DNA of 64,000 bases from Paenibacillus sp. BSR1-1 (GCF_030403775.1 NZ_JAQMWQ010000005.1:186001-250000); one strand, 5' to 3'. Shown: positions 52,078 through 61,217, counted from the stretch's first letter. Translations and numbers: made by a program. The notes: generated by a model from the sequence alone, not told the origin.

Positions 52078-52973
52078 TGAACAATATTCAAAAGCCTTCA
52101 CTTATGCTAGTTGATGGAATGGCCTTGTTATTCCGTGCGTTTTATGCAACGGCGGTATCAGGACAATTTATGATAAATTCTAAAGGAATTCCTACAAATG
52201 GAATCCATGGTTTCGTAAAGCATTTATTTACAGCCGTATCTTCTTTTAAACCAACCCACCTTGCCGTTTGTTGGGATATGGGCAGTAAAACCTTCCGAAC
52301 AGAATTATTTGATGCATATAAAGGGAATCGCGGCGAGGCTCCTGTTGAGCTCATCCCGCAATTTGATCTAGTAAAAGAGGTCGTTGCCTCATTTGACATA
52401 CCTAATATTGGACTAGAAGGGTATGAAGCAGATGATTGCATCGGAACCATTGCCAATCAAACCAAAGAATATGCACATGTTTCGATTTTGACGGGTGATC
52501 AGGATATCCTTCAACTCCTTGATGAGAGTATCTCAGTCATCTTGTTGAAAAAAGGTTATGGAAATTACCATGTACACACGCCGCAAACCTTCTGGGAGGA
52601 AAAAGGAATTACACCAAGGCAGATGATTGATTTAAAAGCTTTAATGGGTGACCCTAGTGATAATTATCCGGGAGTTAAAGGAATTGGTGAAAAGACAGCA
52701 TTAAAGCTACTTCAGGAATTTGATCATGTCGAGGGAATTATTGCAAACTTGGACCAGCTGTCTAAATCTAACAAAACTAAAATTGAACAGGATTTAGAAA
52801 TGCTTCACCTTTCGAGAAGGCTCGCAGAAATTAAATGTGATGTTCCCGTAAGCTGTACCTTAGAAGAAGCTGGACTTAGAATTGAAAAAGAAAAAGCATT
52901 AAATAAATTAATGGAATTAGAGCTTCGCGGCGTGCAGCGTTTGCTGCCGCTGGATGAAGCATATGTTTCCTAA
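52077..52973 (+). CDS. ypcP: 5'-3' exonuclease YpcP
   Basis: Stand-alone homologue of the Pol I 5' nuclease domain, thought to process primers and flaps. Acidic metal-binding motifs: LVDGMALLFRAFYA at the N-terminus, YEADDCIGT, LTGDQDILQLL, and GDPSDNYPGVKGIGEKTA with the helix-hairpin-helix. 298 residues. Ribosome site AGGAGGTC. A terminator shared with convergent sspL follows. Confidence 0.94.
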   Translation: MNNIQKPSLMLVDGMALLFRAFYATAVSGQFMINSKGIPTNGIHGFVKHLFTAVSSFKPTHLAVCWDMGSKTFRTELFDAYKGNRGEAPVELIPQFDLVKEVVASFDIPNIGLEGYEADDCIGTIANQTKEYAHVSILTGDQDILQLLDESISVILLKKGYGNYHVHTPQTFWEEKGITPRQMIDLKALMGDPSDNYPGVKGIGEKTALKLLQEFDHVEGIIANLDQLSKSNKTKIEQDLEMLHLSRRLAEIKCDVPVSCTLEEAGLRIEKEKALNKLMELELRGVQRLLPLDEAYVS

Positions 52974-52987
52974 AAACAAGTAAAGTT

Positions 52988-53022
52988 AATCTGGCTGCCT
53001 GTCTGTGGGCAGCCAGATTTAT
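52988..53022. terminator. Bidirectional terminator between ypcP and sspL
   Basis: Twelve-base perfect stem AATCTGGCTGCC / GGCAGCCAGATT with an eight-base loop, then TTATATTATTTT. Confidence 0.85.
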
Positions 53023-53023
53023 A

Positions 53024-53161
53024 TTATTTTGTATTTTTCTTCTTGGCTGCATTTTCTAATTTACTTTTCGGTTCCTCAGCAAATTCTGCATCCTGACCGT
53101 AACCTTGTGGATTAACACCGGGTGCTTTAACACCACGACTAGCTCCGACTTTTTTACCCAT
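53024..53161 (-). CDS. sspL: Small acid-soluble spore protein L (SspL)
   Basis: 45-residue spore core protein beginning MGKKVGASRGVKAPG, with GYGQDAEFAEEPKSKLE in the middle and a lysine-rich end (KKKNTK). It follows the SspL family pattern (PQG...PKxxLExxAKKxNTK). The second ATG (53161) is preferred: GGAGGTG is six bases from it and abuts the first ATG. A SigG-like promoter lies 22 bases upstream. Confidence 0.87.
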   Translation of the reverse strand: MGKKVGASRGVKAPGVNPQGYGQDAEFAEEPKSKLENAAKKKNTK

Positions 53162-53182
53162 ATCCATCACCTCCTGCTTGGT

Positions 53183-53212
53183 TAGTATCTCCATTAGGAA
53201 TAATAAAACTCA
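53183..53212 (-). promoter_or_regulatory. SigG-like promoter of sspL
   Basis: On the minus strand TGAGTT, 17 bases, GATACTA; the SigG/SigF-type consensus is TGAATA-N17-CATACTA (4 of 6 and 6 of 7 matches). Spacing to the sspL start and forespore role of Ssp proteins support it. Confidence 0.45.
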
Positions 53213-53244
53213 GCCTTTCTAACAATAAAGGCAGAGGTGATAAA

Positions 53245-53736
53245 ATGAACAAAGGTGTTTATTTAGCCCTTTTTAGCATTGCACTGGCACAGGGTGTGAA
53301 AATTCCTATCCACTATTTTAAAAAGAAGGAATGGCGTCCAGAGCTTTTTTTTGGGACAGGCGGGATGCCTAGTTCTCATTCAGCGGGCGTATCAACCTTA
53401 ACAACGTATATTGCCCTGCAGCGTGGTCTGCCAACGGTAGATTTTGCCCTATCCCTTGTTTATGGGCTGATCGTCATGTACGATGCCCAAGGGGTTAGAA
53501 GGCAAACAGGGGAGCTCACCTTAAAGGTAAACTCAATGAATGATTTAATTGAAAAGATACAAAAAGATGAAAGTGTAGAATTTAAAGAAGAGAAACCCAA
53601 AAAGCTGAAAGAAATGTTAGGTCATGAGCCAGAAGAAGTAATTGGCGGAGCACTTCTAGGGGTTCTAGTGGGAATTTTAGGCCATAAATGTACAAAAAAG
53701 AATAGAAAAATCCCCAAATTTACGTTAAGATTCTAA
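53245..53736 (+). CDS. Divergent PAP2 (DUF212) family membrane protein
   Basis: YuiD-like membrane protein of 163 residues. Signature segments are ALAQGVKIPIHYF at the N-terminus, GTGGMPSSHSAGVSTLTT (about 42-59) and VMYDAQGVRRQTG. The SSHS motif is a variant of the acid-phosphatase PAP2 signature; whether it is catalytic is not known. GAGGTGA before the ATG. Three or four helices, with a hydrophilic lysine-rich insert at 110-135. Confidence 0.85.
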   Translation: MNKGVYLALFSIALAQGVKIPIHYFKKKEWRPELFFGTGGMPSSHSAGVSTLTTYIALQRGLPTVDFALSLVYGLIVMYDAQGVRRQTGELTLKVNSMNDLIEKIQKDESVEFKEEKPKKLKEMLGHEPEEVIGGALLGVLVGILGHKCTKKNRKIPKFTLRF

Positions 53737-53776
53737 AGGGACGCTTTTAGACTGCAGGGAGAGGGATGGAACGTAA

Positions 53777-54046
53777 ATGCGGACGGTAGAAGATTATTTA
53801 CACTTCTTGAAAGGAAAGGGATTTCAATTTCAAGAGGATGCCATTGGCTTTATTTTTTTCGGGAAACATTATACTAATGCTTCCGATGAAGTCATCAATA
53901 CGGCAATTGAACTAACTTTAAAGGCGCAGAAAAGCTTTGATGGCAGTTTTTATGTTTCATTGCTGGAAACATTAGCTGCAAATAGGATTAAAACAAGAAG
54001 CGGCGCCATAAAGTTCATTAAAGAAAAAGAACTTCTTGCTTTATAG
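53777..54046 (+). CDS. Conserved hypothetical protein (DUF6123-like)
   Basis: Soluble 89-residue protein (MRTVEDYLHFLKGKGF..., ending FIKEKELLAL), likely helical with a short beta segment (IGFIFFGKHY). Family assignment is from memory of similar Bacillus proteins. GGAGAGGGATG precedes a weakly spaced ATG at 53777. It shares the strand with the DUF212 gene 40 bases upstream and a terminator follows. Confidence 0.65.
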   Translation: MRTVEDYLHFLKGKGFQFQEDAIGFIFFGKHYTNASDEVINTAIELTLKAQKSFDGSFYVSLLETLAANRIKTRSGAIKFIKEKELLAL

Positions 54047-54069
54047 GCTCTTTTCGCAAAGATACAGAA

Positions 54070-54105
54070 AAACTCCCTTTCAAAATGGAAAAGGGAGTTT
54101 TTTTC
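54070..54105. terminator. Bidirectional terminator
   Basis: Stem AAACTCCCTTT / AAAGGGAGTTT, nine-base loop, T tail; separates the DUF6123-like gene from the convergent EamA gene, whose stop codon begins at 54106. Confidence 0.85.
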
Positions 54106-55024
54106 ATCCTTCGATACTCTTATTTTTTTTAAGGAAAGGGAGTTTGTTAACCGGCATCTCTGCAAAGATCATTCCCATAAAAATAAGTATGCAGCCAAAC
54201 AATGCACTGACGGACAGGCGTTCATCTGCCCATAGGTAGCCAGCGATTGCAGCAAAAACCGGCTCCATTGCGAAAATTAAAGCAACCCTGGTTGCTGACG
54301 TATATTTTTGAAAATTTGTTTGAATAAAAAAGGCCATGGCAGTGGCAAAAACACTTGTGATAATTAATGCAACGATAACTGAATTCGATAATAAATTTGT
54401 CATGTTAAAAGAACTTTGCCAATCCTCAAATAGAAATGAAGAGACCATCGATAAAACGGCAACGGTTGTAATCTGAATGACCGTTAATAATAGTGATGGA
54501 TACTTGCTTGAAAATTTACCAGTAAAAATAATATGCATGGCAAAGCTAATCGCACAAATAAAAACTAATCCATCACCAATATTTAAGGAACTTACATCCG
54601 TCATTGTCAGCAGGAATAAGCCAAGTGTAGCGGTAATCACACCTAATACCGCATTCCGGCTCGGCATTTGCTTTAATAAAAACATTGAAAATAACGGAAC
54701 CAATACGACGCTTAATCCAGTGATAAATCCAGCCTTTGAGGTGGTGGTGTATAATAGGCCGATTGTTTGAGTTACATATCCAAGGAACAGCCAAAATCCA
54801 ATTAATACTCCCGATTTAATTAATTTGAAGTCCAAAAATTGTAATTGCTTTCTCTCAAAAATAAGCAGGCAAATAATTAGTAATATTGCTGCAATGAAGA
54901 AACGAATTCCGTTAAAAGCAAAGGGAGAGAGAAAGTCGATGGCATTCTGGACTAATACAAAAGTAGTTCCCCAAATTAAAGTGACAAGAAGCAAACTTAA
55001 ATCTGCATAGATAGGTTTTGTCAT
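54104..55024 (-). CDS. EamA/DMT family transporter
   Basis: Second DMT exporter of the window, not closely similar to the one at 40809. Ten helices in two EamA repeats: IWGTTFVLVQNAI near the N-terminus and the EPVFAAIAGYLWADE motif near residue 275. 306 residues. Its ATG overlaps the stop of the ypdQ-like gene by four bases, so the two are coupled. Substrate unknown. Confidence 0.88.
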   Translation of the reverse strand: MTKPIYADLSLLLVTLIWGTTFVLVQNAIDFLSPFAFNGIRFFIAAILLIICLLIFERKQLQFLDFKLIKSGVLIGFWLFLGYVTQTIGLLYTTTSKAGFITGLSVVLVPLFSMFLLKQMPSRNAVLGVITATLGLFLLTMTDVSSLNIGDGLVFICAISFAMHIIFTGKFSSKYPSLLLTVIQITTVAVLSMVSSFLFEDWQSSFNMTNLLSNSVIVALIITSVFATAMAFFIQTNFQKYTSATRVALIFAMEPVFAAIAGYLWADERLSVSALFGCILIFMGMIFAEMPVNKLPFLKKNKSIEG

Positions 55025-55437
55025 GGTGTTGATTGCTCCCCAAATTCATTTCTTTGAATTGCCTGTCTGGCAAGCTCATCAGCTGTTTTGTTTTCAGCAC
55101 TTGGTATCCACTTCATAAAAAATAAATCAATCCGTTTAGCAAACTGTAATGCCGTTTCAAGCAAAGGAGAATAAAGCTTGTTTTTAACAAATTCTTTTTC
55201 AACAGCCTTGTTAACCAATTCGGAGTCAGTCCGAAAGGAAATAACAGCGTCAGCAAATCCCTTTTCTAGGCAAATCTCTAACGCTTTAATAAAAGCGTGA
55301 AATTCCGCTTCATGATTTGACATAACACCAAGGGGAATTGAATATTTTTCAACTATTCCATTTCCTTTAATGAAAATACCTGCACCGCTAGGACCAGGAT
55401 TACCGGCACTGGCTCCATCAATGTAGACCTCAATCAA
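55021..55437 (-). CDS. ypdQ: RNase HI-like protein YpdQ
   Basis: 138-residue RNase H fold protein. All four acidic catalytic positions seem present: VYIDGASAGNPG, NHEAEFHAF, FRTDSELV and KTADELARQA (D-E-D-D). TTG start at 55437 with GGAGG nine bases upstream, giving MIEVYIDGAS; a longer frame to 55494 has no ribosome site. B. subtilis YpdQ lacks clear activity in tests known to me, so activity here is open. Divergent from ypeP, another RNase HI-like gene. Confidence 0.85.
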   Translation of the reverse strand: MIEVYIDGASAGNPGPSGAGIFIKGNGIVEKYSIPLGVMSNHEAEFHAFIKALEICLEKGFADAVISFRTDSELVNKAVEKEFVKNKLYSPLLETALQFAKRIDLFFMKWIPSAENKTADELARQAIQRNEFGEQSTP

Positions 55438-55585
55438 TTTACGTTTCCTCCAACAATGTAATAATGAAAGTTTATCATATTTTAAAACAGTCATGCAGGA
55501 AAATATTTTTTATATGGCACAAGTGGGTATGATAAAAAAGAATATATATAATGGTGACTGAAATTTTTATGAAGGACTGAAAACA

Positions 55586-56242
55586 ATGAAATATAGGCTT
55601 GAGTGGTATCATAAATTAAAAAGTAATGAAAAGGTCCAGTTCTCATCTGAATGGGTCTCAGGCGAAACAGCCATTCAGATAGGTGAGGATTTGGAGCGCT
55701 CTGGAAAAATAACGGATTTGTATTTTTATGATGAAACAGGAACTTCTTGGATATTAAAGGAAATGAGAAAACTGTTAACAGAAATTGAAGAGGACCCACA
55801 TGACATTATTGTATTTTTTGACGGGGGCTTTCAAAAGGAAACAAATGAAGCTGGTCTCGGAGCAGTTATCTTCTTTAAGCAGGGGAAGAAGAAATACCGG
55901 ATCCGAGCTAATGAGCGATTTAATGAAATGGAAACTAACAATGAAGCCGAATATGCTGCTTTTTATTATGCTTTAAATATTTTAGAGGATTTAGGTGTTA
56001 AACATTTATCCTGTGAATTTAAGGGGGACTCGCAGGTTGTGTTAAAGCAGCTGGAAGGGGATTGGCCGTGCTATGAAGCAACGTTAAACCGCTGGCTGGA
56101 TCGAATCGAGGAAAAAATCAAAGCACTTGGTCTCATACCTAAATATACGGTCATTCCAAGAAAAGAAAATAAAGAGGCAGATAAGTTGGCTACCCAAGCA
56201 CTAGAAGGAAAAGAAATCTTTGCCAAAACATTAATCCTATAG
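55586..56242 (+). CDS. ypeP: RNase HI-fold protein YpeP
   Basis: 218 residues: an N-terminal 70-residue domain of unknown fold followed by an RNase HI domain. Acidic motifs are VFFDGGFQKE, NNEAEYAAFYYAL, FKGDSQVVLKQL and NKEADKLATQAL, so the D-E-D-D set looks intact. AAGGA precedes the ATG. The downstream ypeQ starts 21 bases later, the B. subtilis arrangement. Confidence 0.87.
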   Translation: MKYRLEWYHKLKSNEKVQFSSEWVSGETAIQIGEDLERSGKITDLYFYDETGTSWILKEMRKLLTEIEEDPHDIIVFFDGGFQKETNEAGLGAVIFFKQGKKKYRIRANERFNEMETNNEAEYAAFYYALNILEDLGVKHLSCEFKGDSQVVLKQLEGDWPCYEATLNRWLDRIEEKIKALGLIPKYTVIPRKENKEADKLATQALEGKEIFAKTLIL

Positions 56243-56263
56243 CATTGGGGGTGTACGGAATTA

Positions 56264-56452
56264 GTGAAGGATCAAGCCAGAAAAGAACTTTTAAGTCAGG
56301 TCGAAAACATGATTAATCATTACTGTGAAGGCTGCTTTTTGCATCAATATTTGAAAAAAGAGGGCGGTCGGAGGGCAGCGCACCGTTTTTGTATTTCACA
56401 ATGCACCGTTGGAGAAAAGCTGCAGGAGTATGGGAAAAAACTGACGAATTAA
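56264..56452 (+). CDS. ypeQ: Zinc-finger protein YpeQ
   Basis: 62 residues with a compact Cys/His set: CEGCFLHQYL (C21, C24, H27 region) and HRFCISQC near residue 45. The product begins MKDQARKELLSQVE. GTG start at 56264. Family of small zinc-binding Bacillus proteins with unknown function; probably co-transcribed with ypeP. A hairpin starts directly after its stop. Confidence 0.8.
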   Translation: MKDQARKELLSQVENMINHYCEGCFLHQYLKKEGGRRAAHRFCISQCTVGEKLQEYGKKLTN

Positions 56453-56453
56453 A

Positions 56454-56479
56454 AAGGCTGACGAAATCGTCAGCCTTTG
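56454..56479 (-). terminator. Terminator of the cold-shock gene
   Basis: Perfect stem AAAGGCTGACGA / TCGTCAGCCTTT with a two-base centre. On the minus strand it continues into TTTTT, fitting termination of cspD; it may also serve ypeQ. Confidence 0.75.
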
Positions 56480-56496
56480 AATGGTTGTTATTAGGA

Positions 56497-56697
56497 TTAT
56501 AGTTTTACAACGTTAGCTGCTTGTGGTCCACGGTTTCCTTCAACGATTTCGAAAGAAACTTCTTGGCCTTCTTCTAATGATTTGAAGCCTTCGCCTGTGA
56601 TAGCGCTGAAGTGTACGAATACATCGTCGCCGCCTTCAACTTCGATAAAACCAAAACCTTTTTCATTGTTAAACCATTTTACTTTACCGTTTTGCAT
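56497..56697 (-). CDS. cspD: Cold-shock protein CspD
   Basis: 66-residue cold-shock domain RNA chaperone. RNP1 KGFGFIEV and RNP2 VFVHFSAI are both intact, in the order [17 protein letters not shown] onward. The ATG at 56697 follows AGGAGGAAG; an open frame upstream is untranslated leader. Position beside ypeQ supports cspD rather than cspB or cspC. Confidence 0.93.
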   Translation of the reverse strand: MQNGKVKWFNNEKGFGFIEVEGGDDVFVHFSAITGEGFKSLEEGQEVSFEIVEGNRGPQAANVVKL

Positions 56698-56782
56698 GTA
56701 CTTCTTCCTCCTAAGCCTTTCAAGACACCCCTTTATTGGTGCCAAAGATGAATATTATCATGTTCGGATACATGATGCTTTA

Positions 56783-56811
56783 AATATACAATAAGGGAAA
56801 TGGACAGTCAA
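56783..56811 (-). promoter_or_regulatory. SigA promoter of cspD
   Basis: On the minus strand TTGACT, exactly 17 bases, TATATT. Predicted start near 56776 leaves an untranslated leader of about 80 bases, as is usual for csp genes. Confidence 0.75.
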
Positions 56812-56906
56812 GGAATGACAGCGTTTTTTTATCCAATTCATAACATAAAATTCCTACTTTTTCATATGTTTAATTAATAAATTTTACATGATTGGGTGGG
56901 GAAATC

Positions 56907-57164
56907 ATGTATCGATTTTCGATTGACGGAGATGAATGGATCTTAAGATTCTCACCACAGATAATGATTGAAGCAGACGAGAAACAGGCAATCTTTATGT
57001 CCTTGCAGCAAATGAGTCATAAACTTGCCACTTTCTCGCATGGAGATGCATTTATCATGTTTAACAGGAATATTGGAGCGATTGTGTTTAATGTAGAAAG
57101 GATTCCATCATTTATATTAACCGTTTCAAATATTATTTCAGAAGAAAATTGGTATATTCAATAG
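56907..57164 (+). CDS. Hypothetical protein, 85 residues
   Basis: Soluble alpha/beta-type small protein (MYRFSIDGDEWILRFS..., ending SEENWYIQ). GTGGGGA lies five bases before the ATG and a strong terminator follows, so it looks like an independent gene. No membrane segment, cysteines or catalytic motif. Family not recognised. Confidence 0.65.
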   Translation: MYRFSIDGDEWILRFSPQIMIEADEKQAIFMSLQQMSHKLATFSHGDAFIMFNRNIGAIVFNVERIPSFILTVSNIISEENWYIQ

Positions 57165-57178
57165 TCATGGATAAACGT

Positions 57179-57214
57179 CAACCTTTTCGGGCCTCTAACC
57201 GGAAAGGTTTTTTT
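57179..57214 (+). terminator. Terminator after the 85-residue protein gene
   Basis: Stem AACCTTTTCGG / CCGGAAAGGTT with one mismatch, eight-base loop, T7 tail. Confidence 0.85.
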
Positions 57215-57300
57215 ATGGATATGATTATTACTTTACGAGGATAGTTCGAAATAGGTAAAATGATAGCGGAGATGTTTTATAAAAAAAGGGGACAATGATT

Positions 57301-59469
57301 ATGAAGCTAATTATTGCTGAAAAACCAGATCAAGGTTCAACTCTGGCGTCCATCTTTAAGCATAAAAAGCAAAACGGCTTTATTGAAATTTTTTCGAATG
57401 AACTTTTTCCAAATGGTGCCTATGTAACATGGGCAATTGGACATATTTGCCAATTAGTTCCTCCGGAAAAATATCAGCCTGGCTGGAAAAAATGGTCCTT
57501 GGATAATTTGCCAATCATTCCAGATCAGTTTGAATATGAAGTCACGAAAGATAAATCAAAACAGTTTGCGATTATTAAAAAGCTTGTTTCAAATCCTGCG
57601 GTAACGGAAATTATTCATGCCGGTGATGCGGGGCGTGAAGGGGAGTTAATTATCCGTAATATTTTAAGACTAACCCAATGCCATAAGCCAATGAAAAGGC
57701 TTTGGATTTCATCCTTAACTGCAAATGCCATTCGAGAAGGGTTTAAAAAACTGCTCGATGAAAACGATACACGAAGCTTATTTTTTGAAGCCTATACACG
57801 TGCATGTGCTGACTGGGTGGTTGGAATGAATGCATCTAGACTTTACAGCCTGCTTCTTCAAAAACAAGGTTTTTCCGATGTATTTTCGGTTGGAAGAGTC
57901 CAGACACCTACATTAGCTTTAATCGTTAAGAGGGAATTAGAAATAGAAAATTTTAAGGCTGAACCGTTTTGGGAGGTTCTTGCACATTTCTTAATAAATG
58001 AAAAAAGATACATTGGGAAATGGCTGAATGATGGTGAAACTCGTGTAAATAAAAAGGAGTTGGCCGAAAAGGTTGCAGCATTTTGCCAAGGAAAACCGGC
58101 TGAAGTCGCGGACGTAATCTCCGAGCGAAAAGAATTTTACCCGCCCCTTTTATATAATCTTTCTACTTTACAGGCAGAGGCTAATAAATTATTTAAATTC
58201 CCGCCGAAAAAAACGCTGGATGTTCTGCAAAAACTCTACCAAAAAGGAAATGTTTCTTACCCGCGCTCTGATTCACGTTATGTGACAAAAGAAGAAGCGG
58301 GCACCTTCCCGGAAATTCTTAATAAATTAGGGCAGCTTAAAGACTATCAAGGCTTTTTCCCATTGCCGATTTCCTCGATTGCAGATAATAAACGGTATGT
58401 AAATGAAAAAAAAGTGACCGATCACTATGCCATCATTCCAACTGAGCAAATTCCAACTATGGAAAAGTTAGATCCGGACGAGCGGAAAATTTATGACTTA
58501 GTAGTGAAAAGTTTATTAGCGATTCATTACAAAAAAGCCATTTTCGAATATACTACGGTAACAACCCTTGTAGATGGACGAGCAGAGTTTATCTCGAAGG
58601 GGAAGGTTCAAATTGAAGAAGGCTGGAGAAAGGTTTTAAAACCAAAGGACCATGATAATGACCCTGCCCTGCCGCAGCTGGCAAAAGGCGAGCAGGGAAT
58701 CACCGAAAAAGTAGAGGTAAAAGAGAGCCAAACACAGCCGCCCAAGCGATATACAGAAGGCCAGTTAATAACCTTAATGAAAACAGCTGGCAAACATATC
58801 GAGGATAAAGAATTAGAGAAAATTTTAGCGAAGACGGAAGGACTTGGGACAGAAGCAACTAGAGCAGGTATTATTACGATGCTGAAGGATCGGCATTATA
58901 TTGAAGTAACCAAAAATTTGGTGTATGCCACCGCCAAGGCCAAAATATTAATCGGTGCCATTGGTCAAGAGGTACTTGCTTCACCGGAAATGACAGCTAA
59001 GTGGGAGCAAAAGCTGAAGGAAATATCAGACGGCTCCGCTTCACCGAAGCAGTTTATGGAACAGACGAAAAAAATGGTTTTGCACCTAATAACATCCGGA
59101 ACTGGTCAAGCTAATAATTGGACTTTTTCAGATGACGTTAGGGAAAATTTTACTCCTGGAAAGAAATCGATGAAGACCAGAACCTTTACAAAACTAGGAC
59201 CCTGTAAGAAATGTGATGGCTCCGTTGTCGATAAAGGCAGCTTTTATGGCTGTTCAAATTATAAAAATAATAAGTGTGATTTTACCATTTCGAAAAAAAT
59301 CCTTGGAAAGAACATAACCCAAAAGAATATTAAAATGCTTCTTAAAGAAGGATCAACAGACCTGATAGAAGGATTTACAAATAAAGATAAAACCTTTAAT
59401 GCAAAGCTTTATCTCGATGAAAAGGAGCAAAAAATTAAATTTATTTTTGCTGAGCCTGTACCAAAATAA
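57301..59469 (+). CDS. topB: DNA topoisomerase III TopB
   Basis: Type IA topoisomerase for decatenation. The Toprim domain starts KLIIAEKPDQGSTLAS with the acidic GDAGREGELI triad near residue 107. The catalytic tyrosine lies in SYPRSDSRYV (near residue 320), and a zinc-finger-like C-terminus has CKKCDGS and CSNYKNNKCDF. 722 residues from the ATG at 57301; the ATG at 57295 is only three bases from GGGG. Slightly shorter than B. subtilis TopB (727). Confidence 0.95.
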   Translation: MKLIIAEKPDQGSTLASIFKHKKQNGFIEIFSNELFPNGAYVTWAIGHICQLVPPEKYQPGWKKWSLDNLPIIPDQFEYEVTKDKSKQFAIIKKLVSNPAVTEIIHAGDAGREGELIIRNILRLTQCHKPMKRLWISSLTANAIREGFKKLLDENDTRSLFFEAYTRACADWVVGMNASRLYSLLLQKQGFSDVFSVGRVQTPTLALIVKRELEIENFKAEPFWEVLAHFLINEKRYIGKWLNDGETRVNKKELAEKVAAFCQGKPAEVADVISERKEFYPPLLYNLSTLQAEANKLFKFPPKKTLDVLQKLYQKGNVSYPRSDSRYVTKEEAGTFPEILNKLGQLKDYQGFFPLPISSIADNKRYVNEKKVTDHYAIIPTEQIPTMEKLDPDERKIYDLVVKSLLAIHYKKAIFEYTTVTTLVDGRAEFISKGKVQIEEGWRKVLKPKDHDNDPALPQLAKGEQGITEKVEVKESQTQPPKRYTEGQLITLMKTAGKHIEDKELEKILAKTEGLGTEATRAGIITMLKDRHYIEVTKNLVYATAKAKILIGAIGQEVLASPEMTAKWEQKLKEISDGSASPKQFMEQTKKMVLHLITSGTGQANNWTFSDDVRENFTPGKKSMKTRTFTKLGPCKKCDGSVVDKGSFYGCSNYKNNKCDFTISKKILGKNITQKNIKMLLKEGSTDLIEGFTNKDKTFNAKLYLDEKEQKIKFIFAEPVPK

Positions 59470-59563
59470 ATTCCGATGGGATCTGTTTCAGAGATAAATA
59501 GCCTTGTCACTCGTTTTTATCTATAGTAAACTTTTAATGATGATAGACAATGGAGGGTAAGGG

Positions 59564-59986
59564 ATGCCAACACCGAGCATGGAAGATTATATTGAACAAA
59601 TTTATAATTTAATTGAAGAAAAAGGATACGCGAGAGTCTCTGATATAGCCGAAGCGTTATCTGTACATCCCTCCTCAGTAACAAAAATGGTTCAAAAGCT
59701 GGATAAAGATGAATATTTGGTGTATGAAAAATATAGAGGACTCAGTTTAACTCCAAAAGGTAATAAAATTGGCAAGCGCCTTGTTTTTAGACACGAACTT
59801 CTTGAACAGTTTCTTAAAATTATAGGAGTTAAAGATGAAAACATCTATACAGATGTTGAGGGGATCGAGCATCATTTAAGCTGGGATTCCATCGATCGTA
59901 TTGGGGACTTGGTTCAGTTTTTTGAAGAAAACCCGAACCGCGTGGAAGCATTAAAAGAAATTCAAAAACAAAACGAACAAAATTAA
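59564..59986 (+). CDS. mntR: Manganese transport regulator MntR
   Basis: DtxR-family repressor of manganese uptake. The winged helix spans residues 1-60 ([22 protein letters not shown]). Metal ligands match MntR: D8 and E11 in MEDYIEQI, then H77, with E99, E102 and H103 in the [10 protein letters not shown] segment. 140 residues. GGAGGGTAAGG before the ATG. No mnt transport gene is adjacent. Confidence 0.95.
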   Translation: MPTPSMEDYIEQIYNLIEEKGYARVSDIAEALSVHPSSVTKMVQKLDKDEYLVYEKYRGLSLTPKGNKIGKRLVFRHELLEQFLKIIGVKDENIYTDVEGIEHHLSWDSIDRIGDLVQFFEENPNRVEALKEIQKQNEQN

Positions 59987-59989
59987 AAG

Positions 59990-60018
59990 AAGCACCTGGC
60001 CTGAGCCGGGTGCTTTTA
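59990..60018. terminator. Bidirectional terminator between mntR and a DUF3892-like gene
   Basis: Stem AAGCACCtGGC / GCCgGGTGCTT with a four-base loop; T-rich on the plus side, and A-run on the other. Confidence 0.8.
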
Positions 60019-60228
60019 AAATAAATTCGGATAATCGTCGAATGACTGAGTGGACTCTGGGGTTAACGATACTGTTCCATCAGCACCCTGAACGGATAAT
60101 ATTCCATCGATTTGACCCGATTCTGCCTCGACTAAAGCCTTCCGATAGGATATAATCCGCCCTTCTGAAGTGACAAAGCTGATAATTTCACCAAAATGAT
60201 TACGATGCAATGCGACTATTGTCTCCAC
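60016..60228 (-). CDS. DUF3892-like small protein
   Basis: 70-residue protein starting METIVALHRNHFGEIISF with the RIISYRKALVEAESGQIDGI pattern common in DUF3892 proteins. GTG start, with AAGGAGGAA five bases upstream. Function unknown. Family name is from recognition of the motif only. It lies between convergent mntR and metA, which is on the same strand upstream. Confidence 0.7.
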   Translation of the reverse strand: METIVALHRNHFGEIISFVTSEGRIISYRKALVEAESGQIDGILSVQGADGTVSLTPESTQSFDDYPNLF

Positions 60229-60281
60229 GATTATTCCTCCTTTTCGCTATATTCTTTCTATATCATACGCAAAATAAACCA

Positions 60282-60308
60282 AAAAGCACCGGCAAACGCC
60301 GATGCTTT
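60282..60308 (-). terminator. Terminator of metA
   Basis: On the minus strand AAAGCATCGGC / GCCGGTGCTTTT hairpin (one A-C mismatch) with TTTT tail, starting immediately after the metA stop codon. Confidence 0.75.
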
Positions 60309-61217
60309 CTAATCCCAATTAAATGGGGTTTCCTGATAGACATAATAATTAAGCCAATTTGAAAAGAATAGGTGGCCATGGGAACGCCAACGGTTAATAG
60401 GCGGCTGGGTTGGGTCATTGTTTGGAAAGTAATTTTCAGGCATATGAATCTCTAATCCTTTGTTTAGATCGCGATCGTATTCCTGTGCAAGTGAATCAGA
60501 TTCATATTCTAAATGACCAGTAATCATAACATGCTTTCTATCTCTTGAAGCAATTAATAAGGCACCAGCCTGCTCGGAAGCAGCCAGGAGCTTTAGTTTT
60601 GGATTCCTTTTAATCGCTTCAACGGATACATCTGTATACCGGGAATGAGGAGCATAGAACTGATCATCAAACCCTCTAAGTAAGATATCATTTTGTTCGA
60701 AAATCCGATGAGCATAAATGCCAGAACATTTACGAGACAATTCAAATTTTTCAATATCATAATGATAGTAAAGTGCTGCCTGCGCTCCCCAGCAAATATG
60801 TAAAGTGGAGGTTACATTTTTATTGGTCCAATCCATAATTTCTTTAAGTTCAGACCAATACTTTACTTGATCAAACTCTAAAAGTTCAACTGGAGCACCA
60901 GTAATGATCATTCCGTCAAATTTCTGGTTTTGAATTTGCGGAAAGGTTGTGTAAAACTGTTCAAGATGCTGTTTACTTGTATTGGTAGACTCATAAGAGT
61001 CTGTTTTTAAAAACTTAACATTCACCTGAAGGGGTGAATTCCCCAATAATCTTAGCAGCTGTGTTTCTGCTTTTTCCTTTTCAGGCATTAAATTTAATAT
61101 AAGTATATTTAATGGCCTGATGTCCTGACTTGTAGCACGCTCATTGTCCATGATAAAAATATTTTCCTGCTCCAAAATTTCCCTTGCAGGCAGCAGTTTA
61201 GGAATGTTAATAGGCAA
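60309..61217 (-). CDS. metA: Homoserine O-acyltransferase MetA
   Basis: Activates homoserine for methionine synthesis. The class I glutamine-amidotransferase-like fold has the catalytic cysteine in [15 protein letters not shown] (near residue 142) and the His in [11 protein letters not shown] (near residue 235). In Bacillus the donor is acetyl-CoA. 302 residues, TTG start with AGGGGTTGG five bases before. No S-box riboswitch is recognised upstream. Divergent from fhs, sharing a 220-base control region. Confidence 0.93.
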   Translation of the reverse strand: MPINIPKLLPAREILEQENIFIMDNERATSQDIRPLNILILNLMPEKEKAETQLLRLLGNSPLQVNVKFLKTDSYESTNTSKQHLEQFYTTFPQIQNQKFDGMIITGAPVELLEFDQVKYWSELKEIMDWTNKNVTSTLHICWGAQAALYYHYDIEKFELSRKCSGIYAHRIFEQNDILLRGFDDQFYAPHSRYTDVSVEAIKRNPKLKLLAASEQAGALLIASRDRKHVMITGHLEYESDSLAQEYDRDLNKGLEIHMPENYFPNNDPTQPPINRWRSHGHLFFSNWLNYYVYQETPFNWD

